Below are positions 44,586 to 55,480 of a DNA stretch of 64,000 nt, piece after piece. The position numbers and the translations under genes were made by a program. This DNA is from Heligmosomoides polygyrus polygyrus (Eukaryota; Nematoda; Chromadorea; Rhabditida; Heligmosomidae). A model generated the notes under the pieces. That model ran no database searches, was not told the origin of the DNA, and saw nothing but the letters and a program-made list of their open reading frames with translations. Every line of letters starts with the position of its first letter. The first letter of the stretch is position 1. The stretch covers positions 27,891,407 through 27,955,406 of the forward strand of contig OX377202.1 of assembly GCA_947396885.1 (NCBI GenBank), read 5' to 3'.

Positions 44586-45350
44586 TTAGGTTGTAACGAA
44601 TTAAATGGCACTGGCTCGCGCCATTTTTTTGCGCGTCTTTACGCGTTTGGTCAAGAACAAACCGTAACATGTGGCATATCATTTAGAAGCACAAACTTTG
44701 CTCTACCGGAGAGTACCAAATTCTCTATGTAAAAGTGGGAAAACTTTAGAGTTTTATTGACTTTTTTGCAGATGGACAAAAGGGTAATCCGAGGCATTTA
44801 CTTGTATGAATTCAAGCTGGGCACTACAGCTAAGGAGGCGGACGAGAAGATCAACGCCGCATTCGTTCAAGGATGTTCCACAATTCGGACGGCGTATCGT
44901 TGGTATCAGAAGTCCCGGAATGGAGATGAGAGCTTGGAAGAACATGAAGGTCGTGGGAGGCATAGTGATGCTGATGAGGACAAGCTGAGAGATGTGGTAG
45001 AGGAGGATCCACACAAAGGTACCAGGAAGATAGCGAAGGTTCTTGGAGTCAATCACAACACAGCTGCCCGGCATCTGAAGGAAATTGGAAAGACCAAAAA
45101 GCTGGAAGGATAGGTGCCTCACTAGCTGTCTGAGGAGCAAAGAAACCGACGATATGAGATCTCGTCCGCACTGCTTCTACGGAACGAAACGGACCCAATC
45201 CTTGATCGCATCGTAACCTGTGACGAGAAATGAATAATGTACGACAACAGGCGACGATCGGCACAGTGGGTGGCCAAGATATACACAAGCCAAGATATTA
45301 ACTGTTGAAATTTACAGTGGTTCAGTGCCATTTATTTCGTTACAACCTAA
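44586..45350 (+). mobile_element. Mariner deletion derivative nested in a SINE
   Basis: Inverted termini TTAGGTTGTAACGAA.TAAATGGCACTG at 44586-44613 and 45323-45350. TA precedes the left end; the right flank reads TG, so the duplication has decayed or the right border has changed. At 765 bp it is about 500 bp short of a full mariner; the missing part is the C-terminal half of the transposase. It is thus complementary to the mariner at 26.4 kb, which lacks the N-terminal half. Confidence 0.85.
44772..45285 (+). pseudogene. Mariner transposase, N-terminal half
   Basis: Starts MDKRVIRGIYLYEFKLG and contains the paired helix-turn-helix DNA-binding domain (AYRWYQKSRNGDESLEEHEG, then GTRKIAKVLGVNHNTAARHL). 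The frame is closed by TAG at about 45111 and continues readable after it (LSEEQRNRRYEISSALLLRN) to IVTCDEK, where a stop replaces Trp, and MYDNRRRSAQW. It ends at about residue 175 of the usual 345; the remaining catalytic residues are absent. Confidence 0.85.
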
Positions 45351-45731
45351 TGGAGGCGATCTGAATGCGTATTTGGCCATACAATGTCTTACGGTGGCCA
45401 GCCGCTGAACAGGTCAGTGCTTTATCCTTCCCAGACAAATTTGGTACAAATTCATCGACCCCGGAGGGATGGAAGGCTTGGTTGGCCCGGCGGGAAATCC
45501 GAACTAGGAACCTGGTATCGGGTGCAGGCGACAGTCGGCGCCTGCTCCGACTGCGCTAGACGCGACCAAATCGAAACACTTTTAGATTCGATTTCCGATT
45601 TGGCAAATCAACTTTCCATGCCTATCAGATTGGCGATTCGATAACAGACGTCTGACAATCTCTGTAGGAATAGGACTCAGATCCTTTTGATTAGCTGGCA
45701 ATTACAGGTCACATTTCATGCCAGGCTCACA

Positions 45732-45991
45732 CTATACATTGGATCCGGATGAATCATTCTCATTTTCGGAAATTCCCAATCCGAATTGTCAATAATCCGG
45801 AGTCCGAGAAATTAGCGTTATCCAAACCACCCAGCCATCCGAAGATTCTGTCTGATCCAATGAATTGAACAAATCATTTTCTGATTCGGATATCCAGATC
45901 CGATTCATTAAAAAAAATCCGTGGTCCACAAAATCGCCGCTATCCGAATCATCCAATTATCCGGAGATTTTCGATCGGATCCAATGTATAG
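45732..45991. mobile_element. ATTGGATCCG-family MITE with internal tandem duplication
   Basis: Inverted ends CTATACATTGGATCCG and CGGATCCAATGTATAG. The inside is two tandem copies of about 118 bp (45740-45860 and 45868-45986), each running from AAATCATTYTC-like sequence through AATCCGGAGTCC or AATCCGTGGTCC to TCTGATCCAATG or TCGGATCCAATG. No coding capacity. The superfamily is unclear. Confidence 0.75.
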
Positions 45992-47829
45992 TAGCACTCG
46001 ATGTGTCTTCAAGGGATCCATTAGAGGTGGAATGCTTCCGACATTCCAAAAATGGGCTGAATGATCCTGATCGATTACTGGTCAACATTTAATGCCTCCA
46101 TGAGATCCTGTAGATGTAGAATGTGGGGCGCATCCCACATAGGTTTGGATTAACGTTGTCCTTTATCGTTTCTCCTTACACACCATTAAAGTCGAAATCG
46201 AAGTCAAGAAGAAGAAAAGGCGGTATGATGTAGCAGTTCAGTCGGCACCACGCTACTCAGTCCACGATTAAATGCCACTGAACGACTTCCAACGAGTTCT
46301 TGAATCATTGTAACCTTTATTTAACATTGAAGGTTCGTTTTTATGCAGTGAAGCTGTCAAAATCCGAGCTGTAAAGGGATCGACTAGAATGTAGCTTATC
46401 TCGGCAGTGATCCTATTAGTTTAAACTGTTAAATAATCAAGTGGTCACAAGCAAGTTTGGCTGAAATTAAATTATTTCAGTCATACATTAATTGCTGCAC
46501 TTGTTGCTCAGTTGAATAGTGATTCCCAATAATAAACTATGCTTGACCCAAGGATGTACTGAGAAATGGCTATTGACCTGTTCTTGTCTCCCCTCTTATC
46601 CAGCAAGTGCTGCAGGTCTCCCCCTCTTGCCCCAGTAATTGCGACCAGAGGACGTCTAGAACTTTTCAGGAAACTATCGATCTTTGTCGAACTGCTACCG
46701 CTACCAATAGTGACGAGCCCCAATTTACGAAGGCAAATCAGAAGGGAGAAAAGGCCCGCTCAGAGTATTCTTCTCAGAGCTACTTCGCGAGGATCAGTAG
46801 TGAGTCAGAAGTGCGCACTATTCGCTCATAAGCGATCAGTATTTCACCGGGATGATGGATGAAGCCTGGCGATGATGGATCGCCGCTGTCAGCGAAACGA
46901 AAACGTTTTTGTTGTTCTCGGCATCACGTTCGTTAACGCTTACTATAATCTCTGTCGTAAGCAAGAAAAAGGGGAAACTGATTCAGCTTGGCTATTTGCA
47001 GTGATCGTTCGATTTGTCGATATGGAAGCATAGCCGTCTGGGTTGCTAGAAGTAACTAGAAAGTAGAGACCAAGCAGAGATCCAGATGCACCACACGGCC
47101 AGCTCCCTTGCGGAGATTTATCTGGAGATTTATAGTTGTTTGCTAGGCACAATTATTAGAGGCGGCCAAGCTCAGCGCCCTAATATTCCATTTTGCAGAA
47201 ACCACGAGTCGAACAGGGAAAGGGAATTGTGCGAAAAGACGTTTCTTTACACTGAGCTAAACTTACAGGCTGGCGGTGGTTCTGCAATTCTTTGCAGAAA
47301 GTGCCCAACGACTACATTCCAACACAATCTCATATCAAGAGGCCCTTTAACAAATAAGCGTGAGATCTGAAGAGGGGATAAAAATAGGTTCCTCAAAAAT
47401 CGGGGTGCATTTGCTCACAATACCTGAATTATGAAAAACAGTCGAGTGCAAATTCGAGTGCATCTAAGCTTCCAAAGTTCAATGGCAGCTCAAAGCATAA
47501 ACCTACCGTGAGGAATGTTAAGCGTCTGTCCCGTGCTGTAGGTGCATTTCACGCCCGGTTTCGCTCCGACCCACCCAATAGTCGGCTCTGGACGATCGGA
47601 ACACATTGAGAGCTGAAAGTAAAACTTCTAGCAACCTTCACAATGACTATTAAAGCCGATGGTAAACCAGACGTATTTAACACACATGAAAAAATGTTGC
47701 CACCTTAAAGTCCAAAAAAACTAGACGAATACATAAGTTTTAATCAAGCGTGACGTGAGTAATAAAGTTGAGCCAAAGATCCACCTCCAGAATAACACTG
47801 CAATTATTTTCCAAACAGTCTGGATTCAG
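45992..47829. other. Intronic or intergenic DNA, no gene recognised
   Basis: Frames at 46566-46862 and 47086-47370 have no family features. The segment 46500-46860 has ordinary base composition and could hold an unrecognised exon; I cannot support one. Confidence 0.35.
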
Positions 47830-48045
47830 GGTTCTTGGTTCTGGTTCGGGCCAAACTATCTAAGCCTTTCGGCCATTCTATATAAGCGATTTGATACCAG
47901 ACTTGTCTGGGAAGGATAAATGTTCATCGCCTGACCACCTCAATCAAGGCTAAATTCGTCCTCTAATTGTAAGTGCCTCCAGTATCTGTACATAAAAGTA
48001 GAACGCGTGGTGCACCCCACACATGGATTGAGTCAATCCGCCCGA
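47830..48045 (+). repeat. SINE family B, plus orientation
   Basis: From GGTTCTTGGTTCTGGTTCGG (B-box region) through CCAGACTTGTCTGGGAAGG to GAACGCGTGGTGCACCCCAC and GGATTGAGTCAATCCGCC. The tail is replaced by the hairpin that follows. Confidence 0.75.
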
Positions 48046-48129
48046 AAGGCGTAGATTTTATATCCTTTGCAATAATTTCATGGCAAATAAACCATGAAAT
48101 TATTGCAAAGGATATAAAATCTATGCCTT
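48046..48129. repeat. Near-perfect 38-bp-arm hairpin with 8-nt loop
   Basis: Arm 48046-48083 (AAGGCGTAGATTTTATATCC...) pairs with 48092-48129 with one mismatch (G in the left arm, T opposite). The loop is CAAATAAA. It directly abuts the end of a SINE. Such a stem would be a good Dicer-like substrate if transcribed, or it may be a replication or repair palindrome. Nothing shows that it is expressed. Confidence 0.9.
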
Positions 48130-48569
48130 GATAAACCCTCAGCTTAAATTAGTTTTCAAGACATCTTCTTCATTTTTTTATGTTTTCAATAAATTTTTTC
48201 AATTTAGAAGGAGTTTCAACATTAAACGATGGAGATATTTAGGACTGGCAGAAATATGATTATATTTGGAGGAATGCCTAAAGAATGTCCATCAACGCAG
48301 AATCAAAAGCTGTAATGCTCTCTTTTCCGTTCTGAGAGGGAACCAAGAAGAATTTTTTCCTCTATAAGGTTCACAGGAGATTGGCAGTCGGGATTGCTGC
48401 CGCGAGCACGACCGAATATCCCTAATGCCACATGATTGTCTTGGATTCCTTTTTCAGCTGTGTGAGCTGGGCGTATAGAGTGGCACTTCCCCCCTAGTCA
48501 GACAGACTACATTTCAGGCCAGCTTCTTCGAGCTGGAAGACATCGTTTACACGGCATGCTCGCGACGTA

Positions 48570-48790
48570 CATGACATCATGCCTTCAAATAAGTCGAACA
48601 TCCGGCCAGTGAAGGGACTTGCGTACTGTCCTTCATCACAAGAAGGGTGGCAGACAAGGTCTTCTAAAGTGTCTCCTATGTGCCTGCTGAGCATGCTTTA
48701 CAAGCTCTACACGGTGATTGTTCTCGCGCCCCTGAGCCGGCTGAATTCCATAAAGGATTCAGCTGCGTGGGTGCACCAGTCAACGAATAC
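48570..48790 (+). pseudogene. Fossil of LINE reverse transcriptase, N-terminal block
   Basis: The plus strand reads MCLLSMLYKLYTVIVLAPLS, close to the CLLSVVYKLFTRVI block of the LINE at 4.4-6.3 kb, then breaks at a stop after the GAATTCCATAAAGGATTCAGC stretch. Only about 60 codons are recognisable. Confidence 0.6.
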
Positions 48791-49577
48791 TTCTCTTCCT
48801 CATTTTTTTCAAATCTACCAACTATCGAATAACCCATCAATGTTGTAGGTGCCGAGAGCAAGGATTTATTCGCTTCCCTCAGCTGCACAGAAACTACGTC
48901 TCGTAATGCATCAATTTCGCCAACACATCATTGTTCTAGTTGAACATAACATATTACAATCCGGTCTACTCGTGCTTCAGGCAGACCATTTATATTTAGC
49001 TTCTTCCGGCCAGCTGCAGGAGATTTCCGGCGTGTCGAGCGGTTGCTGCGTCATTCCCCGAACAACCCGTTCATCTTACAGAGACACGAACACGCATAGT
49101 CGTGTGGCGGTGAATTTAATGCACGGCAGCTAGTCGATGACGAAGCGATGATGCTGACAGGATTACGGGCCTTCATCGCAGATTTTACATGGAAAACAGA
49201 GGAGAGACCAGCTTCAACCTAAATGTAAGATGACGCTCTGCTGCGCTTCTCATCAACAGTACTAAACCATCATTTGTTTAAATAGAGAAGACCGATCCCT
49301 TGACATTACAAACGCATCACCATTATCAGTGGGAATTTCTTTCTGCATGTAATCAAATCGAACATACTGCATTCGCAGAACGACAAAGGATAGGGTGCAA
49401 AGATCCGCGCCAAGCAATTCTTCATGGGATGCGTCAGCCAAGTAACTATGTAACTGAACTAAAGTGATGAGCGACTAACCAGCAACTAAAGTAACCATAC
49501 CCATATAGGCTGCCCACTAACATTGGAGCTGATGACTGTTTGGAGAAAAGCAAACAGAAAAATGGATATATTATATA

Positions 49578-51471
49578 AATGGTGCCTCAAAAAATGTATA
49601 CACTGTTTTAAAGGTGATAAGCTCACAGTAAAGATACCGAAGAATTTAAAGGCTAGTAAGATAGCTTAAGAAAATAGAGTTTTTCAAAGATGTGAGTGGT
49701 ATGGATGGACTTGTCTGAAATTTTTCATCTTACGCTCGATTGATTGTGTTTCGATTGAATACATGTTATAATTTCTTCACAAAGTGACCGTTTCGATTGA
49801 TTTGTGTTTCTTTTAAGGTTCAAAACTTAAAAACACACTATGGCTTGCAAAAATACAGGGTGTCCTAAAAAATTCAAGTGCTTTTTGAAAGGTTCTAACA
49901 TTGCTGCTAATGAAGCTTTTGAAGATATTTGAGACACAGGTTGTGAGAGCACATGCTCCAGAAATTTCTGTGGCGTGTAAATAGTCAAGATTGCGCCACG
50001 CCCCCGCCTAAAACCTTGCATTTCAAAATCGAATGATTATGCATGGGTTGAATGCTTGTTACAATCTCATTACTACCTGGCCAGATTAACCTGTGCTGCG
50101 CTTCTTTTAACGTTTAGAGCTAGACAGTCACGTGAAACAGATGTTTATTGTTTGCACAACTTAAATGTGAGCAGGAGCCCCATTTTCCAAGATGGATTCT
50201 GTGAGCTGATGAAGCAGCATTCAAGATCAATGGAAAGGTTGGTCGGCATAGTTGCAGCTACTGGGCGACGAAAAAGGTTCAAATAAGCACAGCATAGGTT
50301 AACATGGGCAAGCAGTAATAAGATTGTAACAAGCATTCTACCCATGCACAATCAATCGAGTCTGAAATGCAAGGTTTCAGGCGTGAACATGGCGCAATCT
50401 TGATTATTTGCACGTCACAGACATTTCGTTATCCTGTGCTTTCATATGAGTTGCAATCATCTTCAGAAGCTTCACTAGCAGCAATGTTACAACCTTTAAA
50501 ACAATACATACATTTTTTTCTTGCACTTTTTGCAAGCATTAGTGTGTTTTTGAGCTTTAAACTTTAACCCATTGACGACCGCGCGGAAAATCGCGTGTCT
50601 GTCGCGTGTGACCGCGCTTGGGACCGCACGGACGCTGCAATCTCGTGAAAACACTAATTCACGATATTCCGAATGAAGCTCTCTCTCCAACAGCTCCCTC
50701 TCATATTGGAGAAGGCCGGAACAGATTCGAAGCAAAACATAGAAGATGAATTTGCTTCTTTAAGAAGGTCTACGAAGAAACAGGACGCACGTTTGCCGCG
50801 GATCGTGCAAATAAGGTGACCTTATGATGTAGCAGGTGTTTGACATACTTTTGTCAAGATTGTTTTCAAAATTTTTACAAGAAAGGTGACTAGATATTTT
50901 TCTGCATGACCATTTTTATAATATGTGAGTAGCTGTTCGTGAATAGTGCCGATCTTTGTGCAGCTTGAATAGTGTGTGGTACTTATTATTTGATTTTATC
51001 AGTGCTTAGAAGTAAATAACTGCCGGACCACAGCACAGTAGCATTGTGAGAATACAAAATATCTAATGATCACTCGTAAACTACGGAAAAAGTGAGAAAT
51101 AGGCCGTACCGAACAGTTTTATAACCGCGGGCCAAAATCGGCCCGCGCGGTCCCACGCGACAGAAAAACTGCGGGTCGAAAATGGCCCGCGCGGTCGTCA
51201 ATGGGTTAAAAAAGTTCAAGTCAATCGATACGACCACTTTGTGGAAAAACTACTACGAGTTTTCAACCGAAACCCAATCAATCGAGCGTATAACGCAAAA
51301 TTTCGGACAAGTGCATGGCGCATTTCATCCCGCTCATACGTCTGAAAATTTCTATTTTCCTAAGATTTATTTTCCTAAGATTTCATACGAGCCCTTAAAC
51401 TCCTCAGTAACTTTACTGTGAGCAAAGTTATCACCTTTCCAAGATGTTTACATTTTTTGAAACACCCTGTA
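49578..51471. mobile_element. Tc1/mariner-like fold-back with about 500-bp arms
   Basis: The right end is GAAACACCCTG followed by TA; the left end, GGTGCCTCAAAAAATGTA, is a changed form of the complement CAGGGTGTTTCAAAAAATGTA. 49578-49850 pairs with 51210-51471, and 49853-50110 with 50280-50540 (for example TTGCATTTCAAAATCGAATG against CATTCGATTTTGAAATGCAA-type sequence). Without the later piggyBac-type insertion at 50568-51205, the unit is one long palindrome of about 1.26 kb. Termini starting CAGGGTG and a TA site fit the Tc1/mariner group. No transposase. Confidence 0.85.
50568..51205. mobile_element. piggyBac-type MITE nested in the fold-back
   Basis: Perfect inverted termini CCCATTGACGACCGCGCGG, with TTAA on both sides (50564-50567, 51206-51209). 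A TTAA target site and CCC start are diagnostic of piggyBac. Subterminal parts are GC-rich (GTGTCTGTCGCGTGTGACCG); the 638-bp interior has no transposase. It inserted between the two segments of the right arm of the fold-back. Confidence 0.9.
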
Positions 51472-51741
51472 ATTTCAGAGAGATTGCTTCAGTTGCAAGG
51501 GCAACTTAGATCAAAACATTATATGTAGATATTGCTAACTTAGCAAGCCTGCGCTAAGCTAGATAAAGCAACGATTATTACATATAACGGAACTCCTGCC
51601 TCTTTGATATCTCTATCCATATCTATAGATATTATACATGTATGAGAACCTGATTGCTCGAAATATTCAGATACAAGTTTAGTTTAAGTTTATACGACTA
51701 AGTATAAATTAAAAATATATGAAGATAGAGGCAAGGATTAC

Positions 51742-51873
51742 CTGCAGTTCCGAGTACAGGTCGTCCTCAACTTGAGGAAAATCTGACTCGAAGACGAGAC
51801 GTGAAATTTGGAAGGTTCGTGCCGACTCGAACGCCCAGATCTTCACACTCGACACATTACAGCACACTTGAAG
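51742..51873 (-). CDS. Predicted exon of host gene, 44 codons
   Basis: Acceptor AATCTTTTTTCAG, donor CTGCAG/GTAATC, phase 0 at both ends, open. It encodes LQVCCNVSSVKIWAFESART, then ISRLVFESDFPQVEDDLYSE. It could be the 5' part of the same gene as the exons at 38-44 kb or a separate gene: it ends in phase 0 whereas the exon at 43903 needs phase 2, so at least one exon is missing between them. The interval is occupied by a mariner, MITEs and a fold-back element. No family recognised. Confidence 0.5.
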
Positions 51874-52065
51874 CTGAAAAAAGATTTCAAAGTGTGCGCA
51901 ATGGTCCAATTTTTATCCCAACAGGTGAAGTTTTGCCAAAGAGATCTGAAAATTTTGACAGTACGCGCCTAACTTCGGCTGGGATGGCTTGGGAGCGGTT
52001 CCGCAAAAAGAAGAGTTTATCACCACTGAGTTCAACTGCGCTTCACGGGAAGGACCACGTTTTAC

Positions 52066-52111
52066 CCCTTGGAATCTTTCGCCAATTCTCAAAAAAGCAT
52101 GCTTGGTTAAC
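52066..52111 (-). CDS. Predicted small exon of host gene
   Basis: A 46-bp segment between TTTGCTTGCATTCAG and a GTAAAA donor; one base plus 15 codons (LTKHAFLRIGERFQG), in phase with the exon at 51873 after a 192-bp intron and with a possible start exon after a 53-bp intron. Both intron lengths are typical of nematodes. Confidence 0.35.
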
Positions 52112-52164
52112 CTGAATGCAAGCAAAACATAAAGTCGACAAGCTAGGGATCGACACTTACTTAC

Positions 52165-52181
52165 TGCAACAGACACGCCAT
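52165..52181 (-). CDS. Possible initiation exon
   Basis: ATGGCGTGTCTGTTGCA followed by the strong donor GTAAGT; an in-frame stop lies not far upstream. It would give the start MACLLQ. Initiation here is an inference; a leader exon further upstream reading through IFLLIMACLLQ is the alternative. Confidence 0.3.
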
Positions 52182-52625
52182 AATAAGGAGGAAAATTTGG
52201 CTGCCTCATACTGATCGAAGCCATCGTTTTTGTTGAAATCAAGAGTGCCTCTTACACGTACTGGTGTAGGACAGAAGGCATATGCAAGCCCTAAGTTTAC
52301 AGTGTAAGGCGTTGTACCACTGCACGGTATTCCAACTGGATGGAAATTTACCCAAACTGTGAATCTTACAATTATTATAGTTTTACAATAGTAACCGTGT
52401 AGCATACTCATTTTCGTATGGTGTACAGAGAGAGGGGCTCTTGTTCAGCGCGACAACTAAATCTTTGTTTTTAAGTCTTCCGATTAGGCAAAAATGTTAA
52501 TTTAATCGACGCTGTTTTAGCACGAATTTTACAGATTATGAAGAGCAGTCGATAGTGCATGACGATTGATTACTCGTCGTGCATAGGTCTCAAATTTAAA
52601 TCTCGTCGTGGTCAACTGAGTAGGC

Positions 52626-52968
52626 ATTGGATCCGACGCCGATTCGTATAATCCCGATTCGTCATCTTTTCCAAGCCCTGGTTAAAAGGTATAGGGGCCA
52701 TTTTCAGCAGATAAATTTTCAGAAAATTCAGATAACTTATTTTTGATAGGAAAACTGATATCCTATCAGATTCAGATAGATATCGATGTGAAATCCGAAT
52801 ATAAAACAATTACTTGGATTACCTGAAAACCTTTGTTGTTAATGCTACTCTTACCTGAATCATTCCAAGATCCGGCGTTTCTCGAAAATGTTATTATTCG
52901 CATTCTTTTTAACCGGATTCGAAAAGAATGACAAATTTTGAATTATCCGGATCACTGTCGGATCCAAT
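52626..52968. mobile_element. ATTGGATCCGAC-family MITE
   Basis: Left end ATTGGATCCGACGCCGAT and right end complement ATTGGATCCGACAGTGAT form inverted repeats; the inside contains AGATTCAGATA- and TTATCCGGAT-type words. Related by its ends to the element at 45732 and the fragment at 26135. Confidence 0.75.
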
Positions 52969-53245
52969 CTCTACAAGCGAGGCGTTTGTTCGAGAATTGC
53001 GTCGGTAGAGGAAAACGTTCTGTTCTCCATCAGCTGACTTCATGTGTTGCAACAATGTCGCGTAGAACTTGAATATACCATTCATCCCAAAGGAATCGAG
53101 GCCACAACTATATGTTTTACCTCCAACCTTCAAGGATTGCAAAAAAGGTCGGCGTCCGCAAACCATCTGCGGGATTCGCCACGTACTCGATTTCCACGAG
53201 TAGTGAAGGCAGCTTTAATTAGTATTTGATGAGTATTTGCATTAC

Positions 53246-53385
53246 CGTCTCTAGATAAGTCTCGTCCAATTCACTGACCCTGGAGGATGGAAGACTTGGT
53301 TGGCCTGACCGGGACCCCAACCAGGAACGATTCGGTATGCATACGACAGCCGCACCCCTTCCGACTGCGTTACCAAGCGCTTCTC
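53246..53385 (-). repeat. SINE family B, head part
   Basis: Plus-strand words CAATTCACTGACCCTGGAGG, GACTTGGTTGGCC and CGCACCCCTTCCGACTGCG match the head half of the SINE in minus orientation. Confidence 0.65.
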
Positions 53386-54190
53386 CAAACCGCAAACTTT
53401 ATCTGCGAAAAATGTGCTAAAAAGTATAGCTTAAAGTTTAGAAAAGTAGGCATAATATTTGGGGAACAGCTAGCAATTGAGCAATTCTCACCATGATCAA
53501 TGCTGCAGAGTGTAGCCACCTAGGTTCAGTGAGTACATACTCCTGGTATCCTGTAAAGGCTCCTGTAAATGCATCTAACCACAAATCAGAGACCGGATTC
53601 ATGAATTACTTTACCCAGGTTTACGTGGGTGGAGGCATTACCTGGTCACAGGAGCGTGAGGTAGGTGAATGGTTGGGCGAAATTATATCATACACCAAGC
53701 TATATCATTCTACGAATTCCAAATTTGCCCTCTACCCACCATCCTTTGTTGGAAACTTATCCACTACCATAAACCCATTTCCTTACCAACAATGAATCCA
53801 GCCTCAGAAGTGTTAGGGTGAGCAATAGACCTTTGCTAGCGGCAGAACTATGATGATTGCGCAGATTAAGCGTGCATCTGATGTCCTTTCATGTAATTTA
53901 GACAAGTTGGTGTATAGCCAGGAATCTGTAGAGCTATAGGAGATATTCCGAATCCTTACAGGGTTTGCGGCTTCAGCGTTGATGACCTTTGAAAATACTC
54001 ATGCGACATAGTTCTTCTATCTGGCGCCGATGTTGAAGGGCTAACTTGGCCAGAACAGTAACTGACAGTCCTTTTTCAAAAAGCACTTTTATGCTCCAGC
54101 ATAATATTCTCGTCGCCAACCATTAAAGCGGTTGGAGCCAATCTCCCGTTCCTTTTTTCGTTCCGGTGAAATTTGGGCAAATTTCTTTGG
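53386..54190. other. No gene recognised
   Basis: A 100-codon frame at 53493-53795 has no motif or splice context. Confidence 0.4.
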
Positions 54191-54372
54191 GTACTTATGA
54201 AGCAGAGGGCCCGTGGTGCCGTGGGGCTGCCGGGAAACATGTTAACGCGGCAACCCACGGCACCCGAGGACGGGTGCTTCATAAGTACCAGCCCCGTGGT
54301 GCCGTGGGTTTGCCGCGTTAACGTGTTTCCCGGCAACCCCACGGCACCACGGGCCCTTTGCTTCACAAGTAC
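54191..54372. repeat. GC-rich nested palindrome
   Basis: Arm 54191-54263 (GTACTTATGAAGCAGAGGGC...) pairs with 54299-54372 with few mismatches over 73 bp. The spacer 54264-54298 itself contains TGCTTCATAAGTAC, the exact complement of the first 14 bases, so a second hairpin can form from the same left arm. The motif CCGTGGTGCCGTGGG occurs repeatedly, and GTTAACGCGGCAA is in both arms. Confidence 0.9.
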
Positions 54373-54844
54373 CTTTCTTTGCAGCTCAGTTCAGCTATTC
54401 TCGTAGAATCTCTAGAACCACATCGATGCTGTGCTGGCTTTTCACATCGGCGTAGAATGTGTAGAAATGCCTGAGACATCTGTTCGAATACTCATCGGCC
54501 GTGGGAAAGGAAGGGCAACGACAAAGGAATTCAAACGGCGAGCCGCTGACCACAGACTGAAAATCTGCTCCCGCTCTAGCGTCTCCATTTGCGATATTTC
54601 AATCCGCGCCGTTGTAACCAATGGGCTCGCTCGTAATTGCAGCAAAATTAACATATCGAAGGTGAATGGGCTGTGGACCATTAATTCTAATGACAAAGAA
54701 AATGAATGAAAGGAAAGTAAAAGAGGGGCAGGCTTGTCCGTTCAGCATTTAATCACGGACGCAAATGAAAAATGATGAAGCATATCCGCTACAAAAAGAT
54801 AAAAGGATGTGATGTCTCAACATCAGGCAACTCGCTTCACGCAA

Positions 54845-55095
54845 CCCTACATAATACAGGAGTATGTGGGGAACATCTTAATGCATATTTGGATTATTTA
54901 ACGACTAGCAGTAGCCCGTTAATGATCAAATCAGTACTTTAGTTATTGATTTTTGATTTTTAATAAATTTTTAATGTTCAATGAATTTTTAATCAGTGAT
55001 CTTTATACAAACCCTAGAGAGCAAGAAGGTTTAGTTGGCCCAGATCAGACCTGTGCTCTAACCGTTGATTCGGAGTGCACACTTCTCCTTCGACT
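54845..55095 (-). repeat. SINE family B, degenerate
   Basis: ATGCATATTTGGATTATTTAACGACTAGCAGTAGCC echoes the SINE body, and TTTAGTTGGCCCAGATCAGACC the head part; an A/T-rich stretch (54950-55000) interrupts it. Confidence 0.5.
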
Positions 55096-55167
55096 GTAGC
55101 TAACCGCGCCTATTCGCCACATTTGCTAGCACTTTAGTATAGAGCAATATCTGGGAAGGTCGGCTGG

Positions 55168-55402
55168 GAATTTCTGATAAAACTCTCCATACGCTCACTC
55201 TACAGGCTGCCGTGCCCACTCGATTGATATGTTCGATTCTATATGCATTGTTCACGGCGCTCTCCGAAGAAAGCTGGGCATTCTTAGAGCAATTCCAGGA
55301 AATGGCGAATAAGAATTTCCGATAAAGCTCTCCAAACACTTACTCTACAGATTGTCGCGCTCACTGATTGTGGTTGTGTCGGGCCTATATGCATTGTTCA
55401 AC
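55168..55402. repeat. Imperfect direct duplication of about 85 bp
   Basis: GAATTTCTGATAAAACTCTCCA...CTCTACAGG...TATATGCATTGTTCA at about 55168-55250 recurs at about 55312-55402 with roughly one change in five. Confidence 0.7.
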
Positions 55403-55480
55403 TCTGCTTAAATTTATATATAACAAGATAGGGCTCAAGCTGCTTCTTTTCACAAGTACTTGATTTTTATAAAGTTATTT

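Larger units (their letters stand above)
44523..45560 (-). repeat. SINE family B, interrupted by a mariner
   Basis: The SINE tail and 3' body are at 44523-44583 (GGATAAAGGACGGCGTTATT); the rest resumes at 45351 (GGAGGCGATCTGAATGCG) and runs to the head at about 45556 (CGCCTGCTCCGACTGCGC). The gap is filled exactly by the mariner at 44586-45350. Confidence 0.85.

Noticed and set aside
54076..54406. Overlapping open frames with RGAVGLPGN words on both strands
   Set aside because: They are produced by the GC-rich palindrome; the same words appear on both strands because the DNA is inverted on itself.
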